Shown one piece after another: positions 37,166-50,058 of a DNA stretch of 64,000 bases. Positions within the stretch are counted from its first letter, which is position 1. Each line of letters opens with the position of its first letter. The notes below the pieces were generated by a model. The model saw only the letters and a list, made by a program, of their open reading frames with translations. It had not been told where the DNA came from and did not search any database. A program made the translations under genes and the position numbers. This DNA comes from Phallusia mammillata. Its lineage: Eukaryota; Chordata; Ascidiacea; Phlebobranchia; Ascidiidae. The DNA is taken from positions 122,434-186,433 of the forward strand of contig QLIY01000233.1 in assembly GCA_003260075.1 (NCBI GenBank), read 5' to 3'.

Positions 37166-40100
37166 ATGGGCTCCCTTTGGAGCAGAAGCACAGATGAAGT
37201 GCAACAAATCTACACCAATGATGCACAAACATATACTTATCCATCACCATCTGGCAAGTTTTACTATAAAATGTTATTTTATTTGCTTGTCAAGTTATCA
37301 TACTTCCACAAACTTGTACCACATAAAATTTAGTCAAACATGTCTGAAATGGTTTGTTATTAACCAGGTCTTGTTTTATCACACTGATATATTATCACCA
37401 ATGTACAAGTTTTTTATAGTTTGCTAATTTTAGATGACGAATCAATGTGTTGTGGAGTTTTGTCCGCAACCGATTTATTTGTGCACAATTTCTCCAAGTT
37501 ATTACCTACTCTGGGTTATGACATGTTTGTTTATAGATCAAACTAACTTTTAGCTATGTTCACAGTGTATATAAATAGAGGTTCAAAATACTTATTTTGA
37601 GTTGATGTATTACATTTTGTTTGACAAATGTCTAAACAGAACAATACCAGATAACAATCTGTTTTTAGTCGTATCAGATCTATTTAATGGACTTTTGCCT
37701 TCGACAATATTAGTTGTGTGGATATTATTGGTAAAAACAAAGAATATGAAATATTTTCTCTTATTGGGCTAATGCAAACTGGCAACTGCTACTTTTACAC
37801 CCTGTTTCTTCATACTTGCTGTGCTGCTATATTGACACTATTACTGTGTCCTGCCATGTTCAACACACACTATTTGTTGCAAGCCAACAGCACTATTCTG
37901 ATGCTGTTGTAAATACTATCACATTAAAATAAATTATAGATGAATGCAGCAAAATAAATGTAATTATGACCTCGTAATAAGGTTTTTATTTTGATGCGCA
38001 ATTTTGTCATACAGTGACAGGTAAAGCTGTAATACAATGAAAAACATACATAACAAACTATACTTTTGGCTGAAATTTAATTTTTGATAACAATTCTTGT
38101 GTATTTTTTTATAGGATCTTATTTTGGTTCACATTTCTTTATGGGTGGAAAGAAGTTTGACACAGTTCAACCAGAAGCATATTTATTTGGAGATAATGCT
38201 GACTTGAACATGCTTGGACCAAAACCTTTCAATGTAAATGAGTTTTAAAATGATTGTTTTATTTATGTTTGTGACAACTAGTTTATGTAATATGCATACA
38301 TTTTTAGTTGGAATATTCGCATGTAAGTTGTAACATACCTTGTTTGTATGCAGTTTCCATACAATTCACCAAGCGGAAGCGAACCAGTTCGGGCTCTTAA
38401 ATGCCTTGTAAACATCAGGAAGGATACATTAAGACTTATCAGGTGACATAGAAATGTCTGTTAGTTCTCTACATTTGGGGTCAGAACTTTTATGCACTAG
38501 ACTGATTAAAGGCAGGGATCAATTTGTTGGTTGACCTTCAAAGAAATAATAATTGTTTGATATATATTTGTAACAACATACCAGTCATCTGGGCATATTG
38601 CAAAGCATGAGGTGGATTGAAGCCAAAAAGAAATCAGGAATAAATAATAATACGTTAGGTTTTTCCAATCATTAATGAAATCCTTATTGTGTGTGTTCAT
38701 TTCATTTCGCCCAATCCAAATTTAAAGAAACTTACCACCAGTATACAAACATGGCTTTGGAATATGTTTTCCCAGGTTATCTTAACATTTTTTCTTTCTT
38801 TTTATTACCAAGTTTTTTTTAAAGAACACTACTAATGCACTTTTCATGGTAGTTTGTTGTAAAGCAGTGTTTCAACTTATTTCTAAACTTACTCCTTCAT
38901 AGCTTGTTGATTTCAAAATGCTTCTCTTTGAAAAAAAAATGGTTCAGGTTTAACATTGACCCCAGGTTATTTGTTTTCATGTTTGATGTGGTCACTATTG
39001 TAAAACCACTTTATCTAATTCCTATAACAAGCCTTGATTAATCAGGACCTGATTAGAAAATTATCTGGACTAGGCAAACATCCAGTTTACCAGCAACTAA
39101 ATGAATTTATTGTAAAAAAAAGTTGGGATTGGGTGCCTAAAAAGCAATGGGCAACAAGACTGCACAATCAACTGTTAAGGCATTTTTTAGTTCTGCGTAG
39201 TTGAAATAGTGTCCACTATATAACCACTGTTTAATGACAGTTCTCCTGAAAAGCTTTGTTGTAACATTTTTTGTGATATAGCAATGTATTGAAGTATTGC
39301 ATTGAGTAACTGTCATTTTGTCAAACTCTCATGTACAATCTTTAATCTTTTTAAACTTATTTTCCAGAGTTCCAAATCCAATGCTAAAACCAGAGGATGT
39401 GATTCAAACCAACAATGAAGAAACTCAAACAGTGGAGGAACAGCCACAGGGAGATCCCCTTTACAACCTGGAGTTTACATTTGACACAGAGTGTCCTTGT
39501 TCTATCACTGTATACTACAATGCAGCTGAGGAAATGCGTAACAAAGTTGTAATGTAAGTTATCCAATTTTATGTCGACCTGCGGCCAAGGGCCCCCAGAG
39601 ATAATTTGCAGCCATGAACATGTATATTAAAATGTATGTACTGACGGCTGTGATGTAATTATTTTGCAAAATAATTGTATTTCAAAACTGCCTTAAAAGA
39701 TATGATGACGTTATAAACAATTAAAACTGATGGTCATCCAGGCTGTTTAGCTTGATCTGTGCATTAAGTTAAAAATTATTCTGCGCTTTTTAAGTTTAAT
39801 TAGATAGTATGTATTACATCAGTAATGTTGAAACAAAAACATGCAAACACATGGCAGCCATTGGTGAAATAAGGATCTGCAATGCGGCCGTCATAGGGAA
39901 AAGGTTGTGCGCCCTGTTCTAGGAAGTTTGAGAATGCTGAATCATTGGGCTTGGGAATAACAGACACTTTGTGGAAAGTAGAAATAGGGGAACAAGAACT
40001 ACTGCAGGGTGCAAACAGAGTAAGAACCATGGCACTTCACCACGCTTTTTGCATTTTTTGTGGATATGCTTCTTTATACTTTCCTTTTTACAGGTTTGTG

Positions 40101-43100
40101 ACGAAGCAAAAGAGTGGAACAATGCATTACAACACTGGATGCAACCAGCAGTTCTGTGCAACCAACCATATTATCAATCCAGCAGATTTACACCTTGGTG
40201 AAAGGCCTGTAAGTGTTTGCTGATTTAAAAGTAGTTTCACTTATGCTTGTATGGCTTGTGGTGGCATGCGAAAAGCCGAATTACCAATATAAAATGTAGC
40301 CTGTAAGTGGACTTAAACCCACCACTGTCATCTATTGTTATGTGTAATTTATTTTCTTATCTGTTGTTAGGTGTTGTACATGCTGTTGCTTGTTGTACAA
40401 TCTGTTGATGTTTTGTGTGTTATGTTATGCAGTACACTGCCTTTCTAAATTCACTTGTATTGGATTCCTGTTTCCCTAATTGTCAAAAGTATGGAATCAG
40501 ATTAATCTAACCAATGTTATGCTATCTCTTTGGTCTGCGGATTTTTCTTGATATTCAGTTTTTTCTTTTAACTATACAATTTCAGAAAACATGGGACTTT
40601 TCTAAAATTCCAATTGCAATCCAAGTATCAGCTGAATGCCCTGATAACCAATTCCATGGACACAGCCATATTACATATGCAACTCTTGACAAGGTAAGTT
40701 ATATATTTTCATTTTCTGCTGAACAAATTGTAGAGTATTTCAGCACTTAAAATTCAACTTGTTCTTTACCAAATTGTAATGACAATGGTTTCAAGCTGTT
40801 TTCATTTTTATGGTGTACAATATAAATAAACTTCTGTATTTTTATCCTATTCAAATTCAATCATGGTTCATAATGATTTCATTTGTCCAGAATGTGAATA
40901 GAACTAGAAATCAATATTGCCTGTGTCCTAAAGGTCATGATTAATAAAACCATTTTTTGATCAATATATTTAATTGGATTTTGACAATATTTTTTTTTAA
41001 ATCACAAAGAGTGATAAATGGTAATTTTATTCACCACCCAGAAAATTGAACGTAAAAGTGTCACTGTGCTTTGGCAAAACAGCTTTGCTCATAAAAACTT
41101 TTATGAGATATGTTTAAAAGGGTTGAATTACCTCTTGTTCAGTTCTCATGACCTAGTTAATAAGTTACAAAGGTAGATGTTATTAAACATACTGCAACTT
41201 GCATTGTTGTGTAACATGTTTGTTTAGTGTCTGTGTTTGTTGGTGACATCTCTGTTTTTATTTTTTCAATAGGTGTCGGATGATTCTTGGACGATTAAAC
41301 CAATCAAACAAAAACAGGCGGTATGTTGTTTATTTTTTCTATTTTTTTGCAGGTTAGACCACTTTATGTTTGAAGAAAAACGTAAAAGCGACCTTTTTGT
41401 CAACATTATTTGTTTTGTAATTTTTTGTTGTTGGTTTTTTTGTGGTTCCTTTAGTTTTGGTTGGAAATAAACACAGCTGCAGTTTGATAAAAAATGGGCA
41501 TTTATTTTTTCAACGCAATTGAGATGACAAGTAAATGTAGAATGGGTGGTGAGTCTCAATGGTGATTTAACATGTGAATTATTTGGTGATGCACAAGTCT
41601 CCAGCTTGCAACAACTTTGTGCTAATGTTGCTTTTTTATAGAGATTAAATAATTTTAATGTAACTGCAAATTTCTGACTTAGCTTAATGTTTTTAAATAC
41701 TATGTATTTTTTTTAAAACTCCATTTATATATATTTTTAGATCAATGGGGTGTGTTACCTAATTCAAGAAATATATGGAATTGAAAACAAGAGCAAAGCA
41801 CCAACATTTGGTTTGTTTTATCTTGTATTTACAATTCACTTCAGCTTATTTGTTAATGTTTTTGTTTGTATGATTCCTACTTATTATCTGACTGTTATGT
41901 GTTATGACTTACACATATGTGTTAGTTTGCCCCTCTCTTTAGGTTTTTAAACCTGTGAATTATGCACTTAAGTAATATATATGTATGTTTCCAAAAATTT
42001 CCCAAATGTCCCAATTCCATGCACTAAAATCTCTTAACAGATGGAGACGACCAGAATGCTGATCCACAAGATGATGATGACGATGATGACGATGACTCAG
42101 CAGAATGTGTGGTCTGTCTGTCAGATATGAGGGACACTCTGATATTGCCTTGCAAACATCTCTGCTTATGTAGCACATGTGGTACGTTTAAATTTTGATC
42201 ACATCTTAATTGCAAATGGGTATAATTTGCTCTTGATTTCTATGATTCATGCTTTAACTGTTTGTTAATGCCTTATTTTGTTATCTTAGCCAATCAACTG
42301 CGATTTCAGCAAAGTGGTTGTCCAATTTGTCGACAGTCTTTTCGGGCTCTATTACAAATTCGAGCCATTCGTCGCAAAACTCCTGCCTCTTCGGTGACAG
42401 GTCACAGTTCATCAATAACAGAAGAGACAGAACAAGATGAGGTCCAGTCTGTAGACACAGCAGGTATTTACTGCTGTAGCACTCATATACAAATCATAGT
42501 ACACCTGGCTGTGATGCCAATTTATATCTGAGTTTACTGTGACCACTGGTCTACAGTAACGCTTAAAGCCTGATCCCAGTTATGAATGTATGTTCATCTG
42601 TACTGATTATTGGCCAATCTCATGAACTCCATGCTTGTAATTTGACTTTCGGCGGGCTCACTGCTGAGTCTGTGTAGCTCAGTTGGTAAAGCTAGTCTTG
42701 GAAAGACTCTGGTTCCAATTCCACCGCAGGTTAGATTTTGCTAGCCTACACCTTGACATACAGGAATGCTTGGTGCTGATTCTGTATGCTGCCTTCAATG
42801 TGCTTGGCATACTACGATTTGCAGTCAATACTATGTACATATGTATATAAATACCTCTTGTCCATGTGACTATCTTTCTTGAATTGTGATTTTTCAATTG
42901 CTAACAGCTGATGGCAATAGTGATGAAGCTTTACCATTTGAAATCAGCATTCCACCTGGCTTTGAAGTTGTCCCACTGATTAGTGCCATCAATGGACCTG
43001 TTTCATCAAGTACCGCTTCATTATCTACCTCTAGAGGTCAGTTATCAAATTAAAACTAAAATGCACTTTTGTATCGGAGGGAAATAATATTGAATGTTTT

Positions 43101-45590
43101 GTATGTGTGTGTTTATCTTGCCTTGTGTTAGGTTTAACTTTTGTCTTTATATGGAATGGTATTGTGTTTGTTGCATCTTTTGAATATGTGCTTTCCAGAT
43201 TTCACTAGGGCGTCAAGTATTGTCTCAACCACATCCTCACTCTCAAGACCACGCAAAAATAAATCAAAAACTACTGTAAGAGTTTTTAATTGCTTTTTAC
43301 AGTATTTGTGAATATTTTGTAAATAAACAATATTTTTTTTTTATTTCAAATGATAAGTTATACAATTGTATGACTTTTGGTTTAAATACTTTTGTCATGT
43401 CAGTATTTCTGTATTTATGAATAATTTAGATTGACATTGAGAATGAAGTCACATCGCCAGTTGATGCAAGTCATGAGTTGGAAAGAAGGCGCTCAAGGGG
43501 AAAAAGGAGAAGTTCAAAGAAGAAGTCTGTTGTAAGTTTTATTCAACAAGTGATGTAAGACAAGAGTTGCAGTTCCCCTGGTAAAGTTGTTGCTTGTTGT
43601 CTGTAAAAGAACTTTTTTGTTTGTTCTTGTCACGCAACAATGTTTGTAAGTTGTGACCAAAAAAACTATTTGGCAATAAAAAGTGATTCTCAATAAGGAC
43701 CTTAATGGAACCTTTTTTGTTTTTCAGGACAAAACTTCTACGGAAGCAGACCAAACTGCATCATCTGAACAAACATTAAGTATGACATAAGTTATTATAT
43801 GTTGACATTTAAAAAAAATTGTCTCCTTATACCCAGCAGTTAACTCACTCATGTTGGTTACAGTTCTAGGTTTTATAACAAAAAGCAGTCTCAGCCATAA
43901 TATAAAGTTGCAAATTAGTTTTTTATTCACCATTTTTAAAGTTTTTACCGCGCAACGTACTGCAATTAAAATTTTCCACTCATGCTTTACTAAAGGTCCT
44001 GACAATCGAACAGATGCAGTTGAAACCCCCCCCCCCTTTACCGCGCAACGTACTGCAATTAAAATTTTCCACTCATGCTTTACTTAAGGTCCTGACAATC
44101 GAACAGATGCAGTTGAAACAACAACAACAACTCCATGTTCAGAAAATCGACTTTCAGATGAAGGTACAAAATAGATAATACTACTATCTTGGACTGACAC
44201 TAAAACCAAGATACAAATAAATTTGAAAGATAATATTTTTTTGCTATTTGAATAAAATGCACGATCGGACTGTCATACAATATTGTAAACGACAGTTTAA
44301 AGACATTACATTCATTATTGAAATAATGTTATTCCATGTTTGACTGAACTAGTGCTGTTCTTGAATACAAATTTATGTGACCGGTTCCCTTGACACATTT
44401 ATTTTAGCCCTACCTTAACAAACTTGTCAAGTTTGTAAGTGTAACTTTTCCTGTATAATTATCCATAACTAACAGTTTATTGGTTTTTACATTTTTAGTG
44501 TTAAAAATGTTTTTTGCTTGAACAAGTCCCCTAAAATATTTTTTTCCTAGACTCTGAGGTTGTTTCCAGTCAAGCTGCCACCCCAGTACACCAAGATATG
44601 AATTCAGATAAAAGTGAACCTTTAAGTTCACCCAAGGTAAGGTTTCTTATGTATTGCGAGTCATAACTGTTAATAAACTTCTGGATTGGCAACCTCTGAC
44701 CACCTGGGTGCTGACTAAAACTGGTTTCAAGTTTACAATTAGTTATATACTGATGTTTTGTACATAATGACAGTCTTGTTGCTTTGGAAACACATTGTAT
44801 GTTAACAGTACTATTAATGCTTCAACTATCTAGGTCCCTGATATTAAAGATCACAATGATGCTGTTTACCAGAATACAGAGGAACTTGGTGAGTTCACCT
44901 TACATAATTAGATTTTTTTACATTAGAGAATCTTATAAAAAATTGATTGTTTTAGGTGATTTTTCAAATGGAGGATCAACAGAGAAAGTGGATGTGGACA
45001 ACCAACATCCTTTGTCTGTTGAGGTATCTATTATTAACATATATTAAAGGAAAGTTAAACATGGTGGATAGATATCAAAAGTTGTATAATACAATGGAGG
45101 TTTCATCAGTTTAACCAGTGCTTTATAATCAACCAATGAATTAGAAATCATCCCAGGGTAAATACAATGGTGAGAAATAGAATGGAGTTTAGGGTGAATA
45201 CCTCGCAGATTATTTAAAAGTCTGTGTAAAAGTTTTTTTTAAGTTTAGTTTCAAATTTGTTAAAAGAATGCCATATGCTGTTGGGTGAAAGAAAAGTTTA
45301 AGAATCATTGAGAAAAGCCAACTGACCCCAATTGTATGTCAAATTGCAGTACATTGGAAAGCAAGACTCCACCCACTCATCCTTATGTGCCCTTTCAAAT
45401 GTTTTTGAGTATTAGGATATGAATTACTGTTGCTTTGATAACATGTGTTGCCTTTACTAGTGTTCCCTGATGACTAATTTTGCTTTTGTAGGGTGACTTG
45501 ACAACCGTTGATGAAAATCAAGTTGTTATTGAACAAGTCTCCACCCGGACCAACTCACAAAGCGCAGACGTTGTAAACATAAAAGTATAA
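37166..45590 (+). CDS. MGRN1: Mahogunin-type RING E3 ubiquitin ligase (MGRN1/RNF157), 19 exons
   Basis: Nineteen exons join to about 626 residues: 37166-37253, 38115-38233, 38354-38442, 39368-39553, 40094-40208, 40586-40693, 41273-41320, 41741-41810, 42041-42181, 42290-42463, 42908-43036, 43199-43275, 43430-43531, 43728-43779, 44089-44163, 44551-44636, 44834-44888, 44956-45023, 45492-45590. The start MGSLWSRS is a plausible N-myristoylation signal. [12 protein letters not shown], the [11 protein letters not shown] segment and [12 protein letters not shown] mark the family's N-terminal domain. An acidic run of Asp precedes a C3HC4 RING ([19 protein letters not shown]). [16 protein letters not shown] matches the conserved post-RING block. 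The tail has a basic [14 protein letters not shown] stretch, possibly a nuclear signal. I see no PSAP motif for TSG101 binding. Intron 1 has a GC donor (TG/GCAAGT). The exon 15 region is partly duplicated behind a C run. Confidence 0.93.
42667..42737 (+). repeat. Degenerate tRNA-like sequence, probably SINE-derived
   Basis: An A-box-like TAGCTCAGTTGG and a B-box GGTTCCAATTCC are spaced as in a tRNA, but the acceptor and T stems do not pair. It lies in intron 10 of the MGRN1-like gene. A SINE head or tRNA pseudogene fits better than a working tRNA. Confidence 0.55.
44037..44125 (+). repeat. Duplicate of 43944-44025 around MGRN1 exon 15 acceptor
   Basis: After a C run (44026-44036) the sequence TTTACCGCGCAACGTACTGC recurs and continues through the exon 15 acceptor and its first codons. 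The first copy is cut off by the C run inside the exon, so only the second yields the full exon. Probable assembly joint. Confidence 0.7.
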
Positions 45591-47324
45591 TCTTCATACT
45601 GTGTACAAATCTATGCTACCACAGAAAATGCGCTTAATATTTTTTTTCTGTGATTTGAAATTGTAAAACTGCCACAAATTTTTTTGGACCCGAAGTGGTT
45701 AATAGTTTACCCAAACAGTTGCTGCATATACTTGTTGTTGTGAGCAGTTGCAACTATTTGTAAATGTCAGTATACCTGGGAAATTTGGGTACTTACAGAT
45801 AAAAATTCTTTTTGTAAACCCCAAACTGTAGCATTCCAGTTTAATTTGTACATTTTTACAAACCACTGTTTAATTTTACTAAACATAATTTTGATACCAT
45901 ACATTTTTGCTGTTTCTTGTATTTATCCATGTATTGGCACAATTTGCAGTGACACACTTAAATGGCTGACAAGCAGCAGACACTCTTGTAAAAAAAGCAG
46001 GTTTGAGGTGATATAAAAGACTTGTTTGAAAAAAACAACTATCTATTAAACCTGCAGTTTAAAGTGGTTTAATCTTTAGATATAAATTCAGCCATTAAAC
46101 AGGACGAAAATGATTCCTTGATTTTTCTGCATCTATGCAACCCATTTAATCTGCGACCTGCTATAACTTTCTGTTTTATTTTTTCTGTAAATTTGTTTTT
46201 ACTGTCTCTCATACATATAGTACAACTTGAACCCCAACATTTAATTCTTACTTTTAAAACATGCCACATATTGTTCCATACAAATCAATGTAAAACTGAA
46301 ATATTCATCTACAATTTTGGTTTGCGCAGATTTTAAAATGTTTCAGCTTTTTTCCAATTGGTTATCATTAAAAAGCTGGTTTTTGTAGCATGTTCTTATT
46401 TTGTGATGGTCTGGTACTGAATATTCTTGCGTATTTAATGGTGATATGTTTTGTTGGCTTAAGTGGGAGCCAAGTGTTAGAACTGTGAATATGTTATAAA
46501 TGGTTGCTTTTGCATTAAGAGGGACTACAGCTTGCTTTCCCATTGTTTTTCCTTCTGAGATAGGTGCCATGTAAAACTAAAGGACCCAACATTCTAGCTT
46601 GTACAATAAAAATAATTCTTTTTACATTTTCTGAATTAAACACATGAGATATACAAATTTAAAATTCCAACAACTTATGAAGCATGGAAAGATGAAATAC
46701 TTTCTCTATAGACAAAAGGTTGTAGTCTCCTCTTGTTGCAAAAGTTTTTAGATTTGAAATGTACAATAGGCATTTATGTATTTAAGTATGTGATATCGCA
46801 TAAATTGTTGAAAATGCAACAATCGCACTTATAATGTTTATGTCGCAATTGAAAAGCCACTTGCTGACAATTTTACTGTTGGTGATTGCATCTGTACATA
46901 CTTAGTACCCTAATAAAATTCACCCACCTATTTTTTGTTGAGAATGTAAAAAATGGCAAAATTATTGATCAGCAGCTTCATATTTTCATAGTGGCACTAT
47001 TTGTTTGAATGGCAATTGAAGAAATGTGGACATCAATACAGTTTTTAAACAAAATTGGATTAACATGGAACTTTTAGTGGAAAATTAATGTACATGTACA
47101 CACTTTGGATTACGAGAAATTCTTGCACTAGCTTTTGTAGTAAGCACTTACTGACATCATGCATAATGCTTCTTTTGGCATGACGTTGTAGCTAAACACT
47201 TGTTTTAGACTTACAAGTTTACTATTTTGCAGAATACTCTTAGAGTAAATAATTGCACTCCACATGACCATGCATCAAAACACTTACATTAGATTTAAAC
47301 TGGTACAACTTTTTTGCTGAAAGT
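45591..47324. other. Convergent 3' region of MGRN1-like gene and SAE1
   Basis: A long AT-rich stretch, probably the MGRN1 3' untranslated region, with AATAAA at 46605-46610 and 46912-46917. I see no other gene. Confidence 0.5.
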
Positions 47325-48435
47325 TTATTTACTACAAATATTATCAACGACTCCAGAGTGATTTGTCCCATCAAAAAAGAAATAGTTTTCATGGGGGGCA
47401 TCCTTCTTTGAAATCACCTTGATGACCTCTTGCCCCAAGACTCCTCCAACAATGGCACAGATAGGACTTAATGCAGAGCAACAAAAATTTGTGAAATTGT
47501 CATTTACAAAATTGGAATTCACACCAAACTTTAACAAAACTTCTTCCTTGATTTTTTTCAAGGATTCAGAGTTGTCTTCATTCAGTTGAGGAAGGCAATC
47601 AAATTGTTTTCTGAAGTTATCAATTATTTGTAGAATGAAGAACACTTGGGAAGATTGACGCAAACTTCTGCGACTTCTTTTGCTCCAATCTTCTTTCAAC
47701 GATTCTTCATAGCTGCAGTGTTTTACTGCTTTTAATACAGACACAGTGTCTTTTTCAAGTTTTCTTTTTTTGTTGCTAGGTTCATTTTGATCATTGCTTT
47801 TTTTGACTTCAACTTCTTCAACAAACTCATGGTCTTTGAGATCAGCAAAACAGTATCCATAAAATCCATAAACATCACCACAAAAAAACTTTACATTCAT
47901 TTTCCGACAAATGTTGTTGATTTTTATCCTTGTGCTTGCAGTACAGCATGTGCAACAAACAACATCAAACTTTTCAAAAAATGTTTCTTGTTTTTCAGCA
48001 AGGGGTTCAACATCCCCCCCCCCCTATCCTTGTGCTTGCAGTACAGCATGTGCAACAAACAACATCAAACTTCTCAAAAAATTTTTCTTCTTTTTCAGCA
48101 AGGGGCTCAACATTAACAATGACCGTAACATTTGGATTTAATTCTTGTGTACGTGGTTTTGAAGCCTCAGCCAAATTTTTCCCTATATCATCTGGCGTAA
48201 CAAGAAGCTGAGAGAAGAGATCTTCTTCAGTGACAACTCTGTCATCAAGGAGAGTTATCGAATCAATTCCAGCCAGAACAATGTTCTTTACCACCTCTGA
48301 TCCTAGACCACCAATGCCAGCAACAAGCACATTGGCTTTCCTCAGTCGCTTTTGGGCATCAAGTCCCCAAAGTCGAATTTGCCGATCGTATTGTGCAAAT
48401 TCTTCAGCACTTATTTCATTATTGCCACTAGCCAT
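47325..48435 (-). CDS. SAE1: SUMO-activating enzyme subunit 1, single exon, frame broken by an assembly-type duplication
   Basis: SAE1 pairs with UBA2 to activate SUMO; it binds nucleotide but lacks the catalytic cysteine. The N-terminal part (48435 down to 48025) has QYDRQIRLWGLDAQKRLRKA, the nucleotide-binding VAGIGGLGSEVVK, and SITLLDD. The C-terminal part (47924 down to 47325) has FADLKDHEFVEEVEVK, a charged insert, SPICAIVGGVLGQEVIKVIS and ends FFFDGTNHSGVVDNICSK. The interval contains an 11-base C run (48014-48024) plus a second copy of about 88 bases (47925-48013 and 48025-48113). The extra length is 101 bases, not a multiple of three, so the assembled frame is broken. Counting the repeat once gives 336 residues, near human SAE1 (346). 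No intron is visible, unusual among these genes. Confidence 0.9.
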
Positions 48436-50058
48436 AACACATTAGCTCAAAACAACTCTAATTATTGAAATGACTCGCTGAAGAGAAACCTATTGGCAAA
48501 AAAAAATTCGTATTGATTTGGAAATGTCACTGCCAAAGATTCGTAAAGCATATGACGAATGACGAGTTGACGATACAAATTACAAATTAATGCTGCGGAT
48601 CTAGTTCGGATTTGACAAGGTTGTTATGTTATGTAGTTTGATTCACTACGGCCACTTTAATTACACCCAAAATACTGAATATATAATTAATCCTAAAACA
48701 GCAAACCAAGTTCAAAACGATTGAATTGTTAATGCACTCGCGCCACTTCTAATTAATTCCCCCCCCCCTGCAAATTCTTCAGCACTTATTTCATTATTGC
48801 CACTAGCCATAACACAATAGCTCAAAACAACTCTAATTATTGAAATGACTGGCTGAAGAGAAACCTATTAGCCCCCCCCCCCTGTTTCAGCATTTTGGAC
48901 GGTTTTGTACTAAATTACTGTTTGTTTCTGTTAATAAAAGAGTAAATTAACCATGAAAAAATCCCCCCCCCCTGCAAATTCTTCAGCACTTATTTCATTA
49001 TTGCCACTAGCCATAACACATTAGCTCAAAACAACTCTAATTATTGAAATGACTCGCTGAAGAGAAACCTATTGGCAAAAAAAAATTCGTATTGATTTGG
49101 AAATGTCACTGCCAAAGATTCGTAAAGCATATGACGAATGACGAGTTGACGATACAAATTACAAATTAATGCTGCGGATCTAGTTCGGATTTGACAAGGT
49201 TGTTATGTTATGTAGTTTGATTCACTACGGCCACTTTAATTACACCCAAAATACTGAATATATAAGTAATCCTAAAACAGCAAACCAAGTTCAAAACGAT
49301 TAAATTGTTAATGCACTCGCGCCACTTCTAATTTATATTACTATCAACATAGAAATTTCGGAAATAAACAATGGTAAACCCCCCCCCCCCCCCCCCCCCC
49401 CCTTAATTATGTTTTATTCTTGTTTATATGTGCTTAAAACCCAATATCGCTACACAAAACTTATTATCTTTCAGTGCGCTTACCATATCTGGTTTTAGGC
49501 CACCTGGCTTTATTGAAGCGGAACAATCATCCTAAAAAAATTAATAAAGTTGGTAAAAATGCGTAAACGATAATTTTCTCATAATGAAACGCTACAAATT
49601 ATTGTAGAGAATTTTGAAAAGACTTATATAAACAAAAACAAACATTTTTTGTGTATATCTAGTTGGCTCACTTGGCTGATGAAATACTTCGATTTTAAGT
49701 GAACCAAGTTTTGCAAGTCATTAGTGTGATTCACTATTCAGCAATAATATAAAAAGCACTTAACATGTAAAGTAAAACGTTATGTCCTAAGATTGAAATG
49801 AGATGTGTAGGGAATTGATTGACAACTGACAAAGTTTAAAAATCAACAAAGCCTTTTTTCTACAGGTTAACACTTCGTTATGCAAAAACTATTTTTTGAA
49901 GTAGAGAACTTAGAAAACTTACTGTAAATATAGTTTGTTTGTCTACGCAAATTACATGATGTTACGTAACACATTTTGTCCTTTTACAGTGATTGTGTAA
50001 TAGGGGTAAGAAAACAACAAATTTCCTAAATAACTGGAGTGAAATCAAGAAAGTAAAA
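48436..50058. other. Poly-C-joined repeats of the SAE1 5' region, and spacer before Derlin-1
   Basis: The SAE1 start region recurs twice (from 48769 and from 48973), each time just after a C run (48759-48768, 48963-48972). Longer C runs are at 48872-48882 and 49379-49402. The third copy (48973-49350) repeats most of 48400-48745. From 49403 the sequence is unique and AT-rich. A 48-base minus-strand exon candidate is listed separately. Confidence 0.65.
49484..49531 (-). CDS. Possible 48-base internal exon, unrecognised
   Basis: A minus-strand segment of 16 codons (reading SIKPGGLKPDM at its end) lies between a T-rich AG acceptor and a strong ATG/GTAAGC donor. No partner exons were found nearby, and SAE1 to the left is already complete. 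It may be a chance match. Confidence 0.2.

Noticed and set aside
39945-40223. Overlapping open frames around 40 kb
   Set aside because: The exon at 40094-40208 in the MGRN1 frame accounts for the coding signal; the rest is intron.
42667-42737. A functional tRNA gene
   Set aside because: A- and B-box matches are good, but the acceptor and T stems fail to pair, so a SINE or pseudogene is more likely.
47787-48211. Plus-strand frames over SAE1
   Set aside because: They are antisense to SAE1 and partly created by the duplicated segment.
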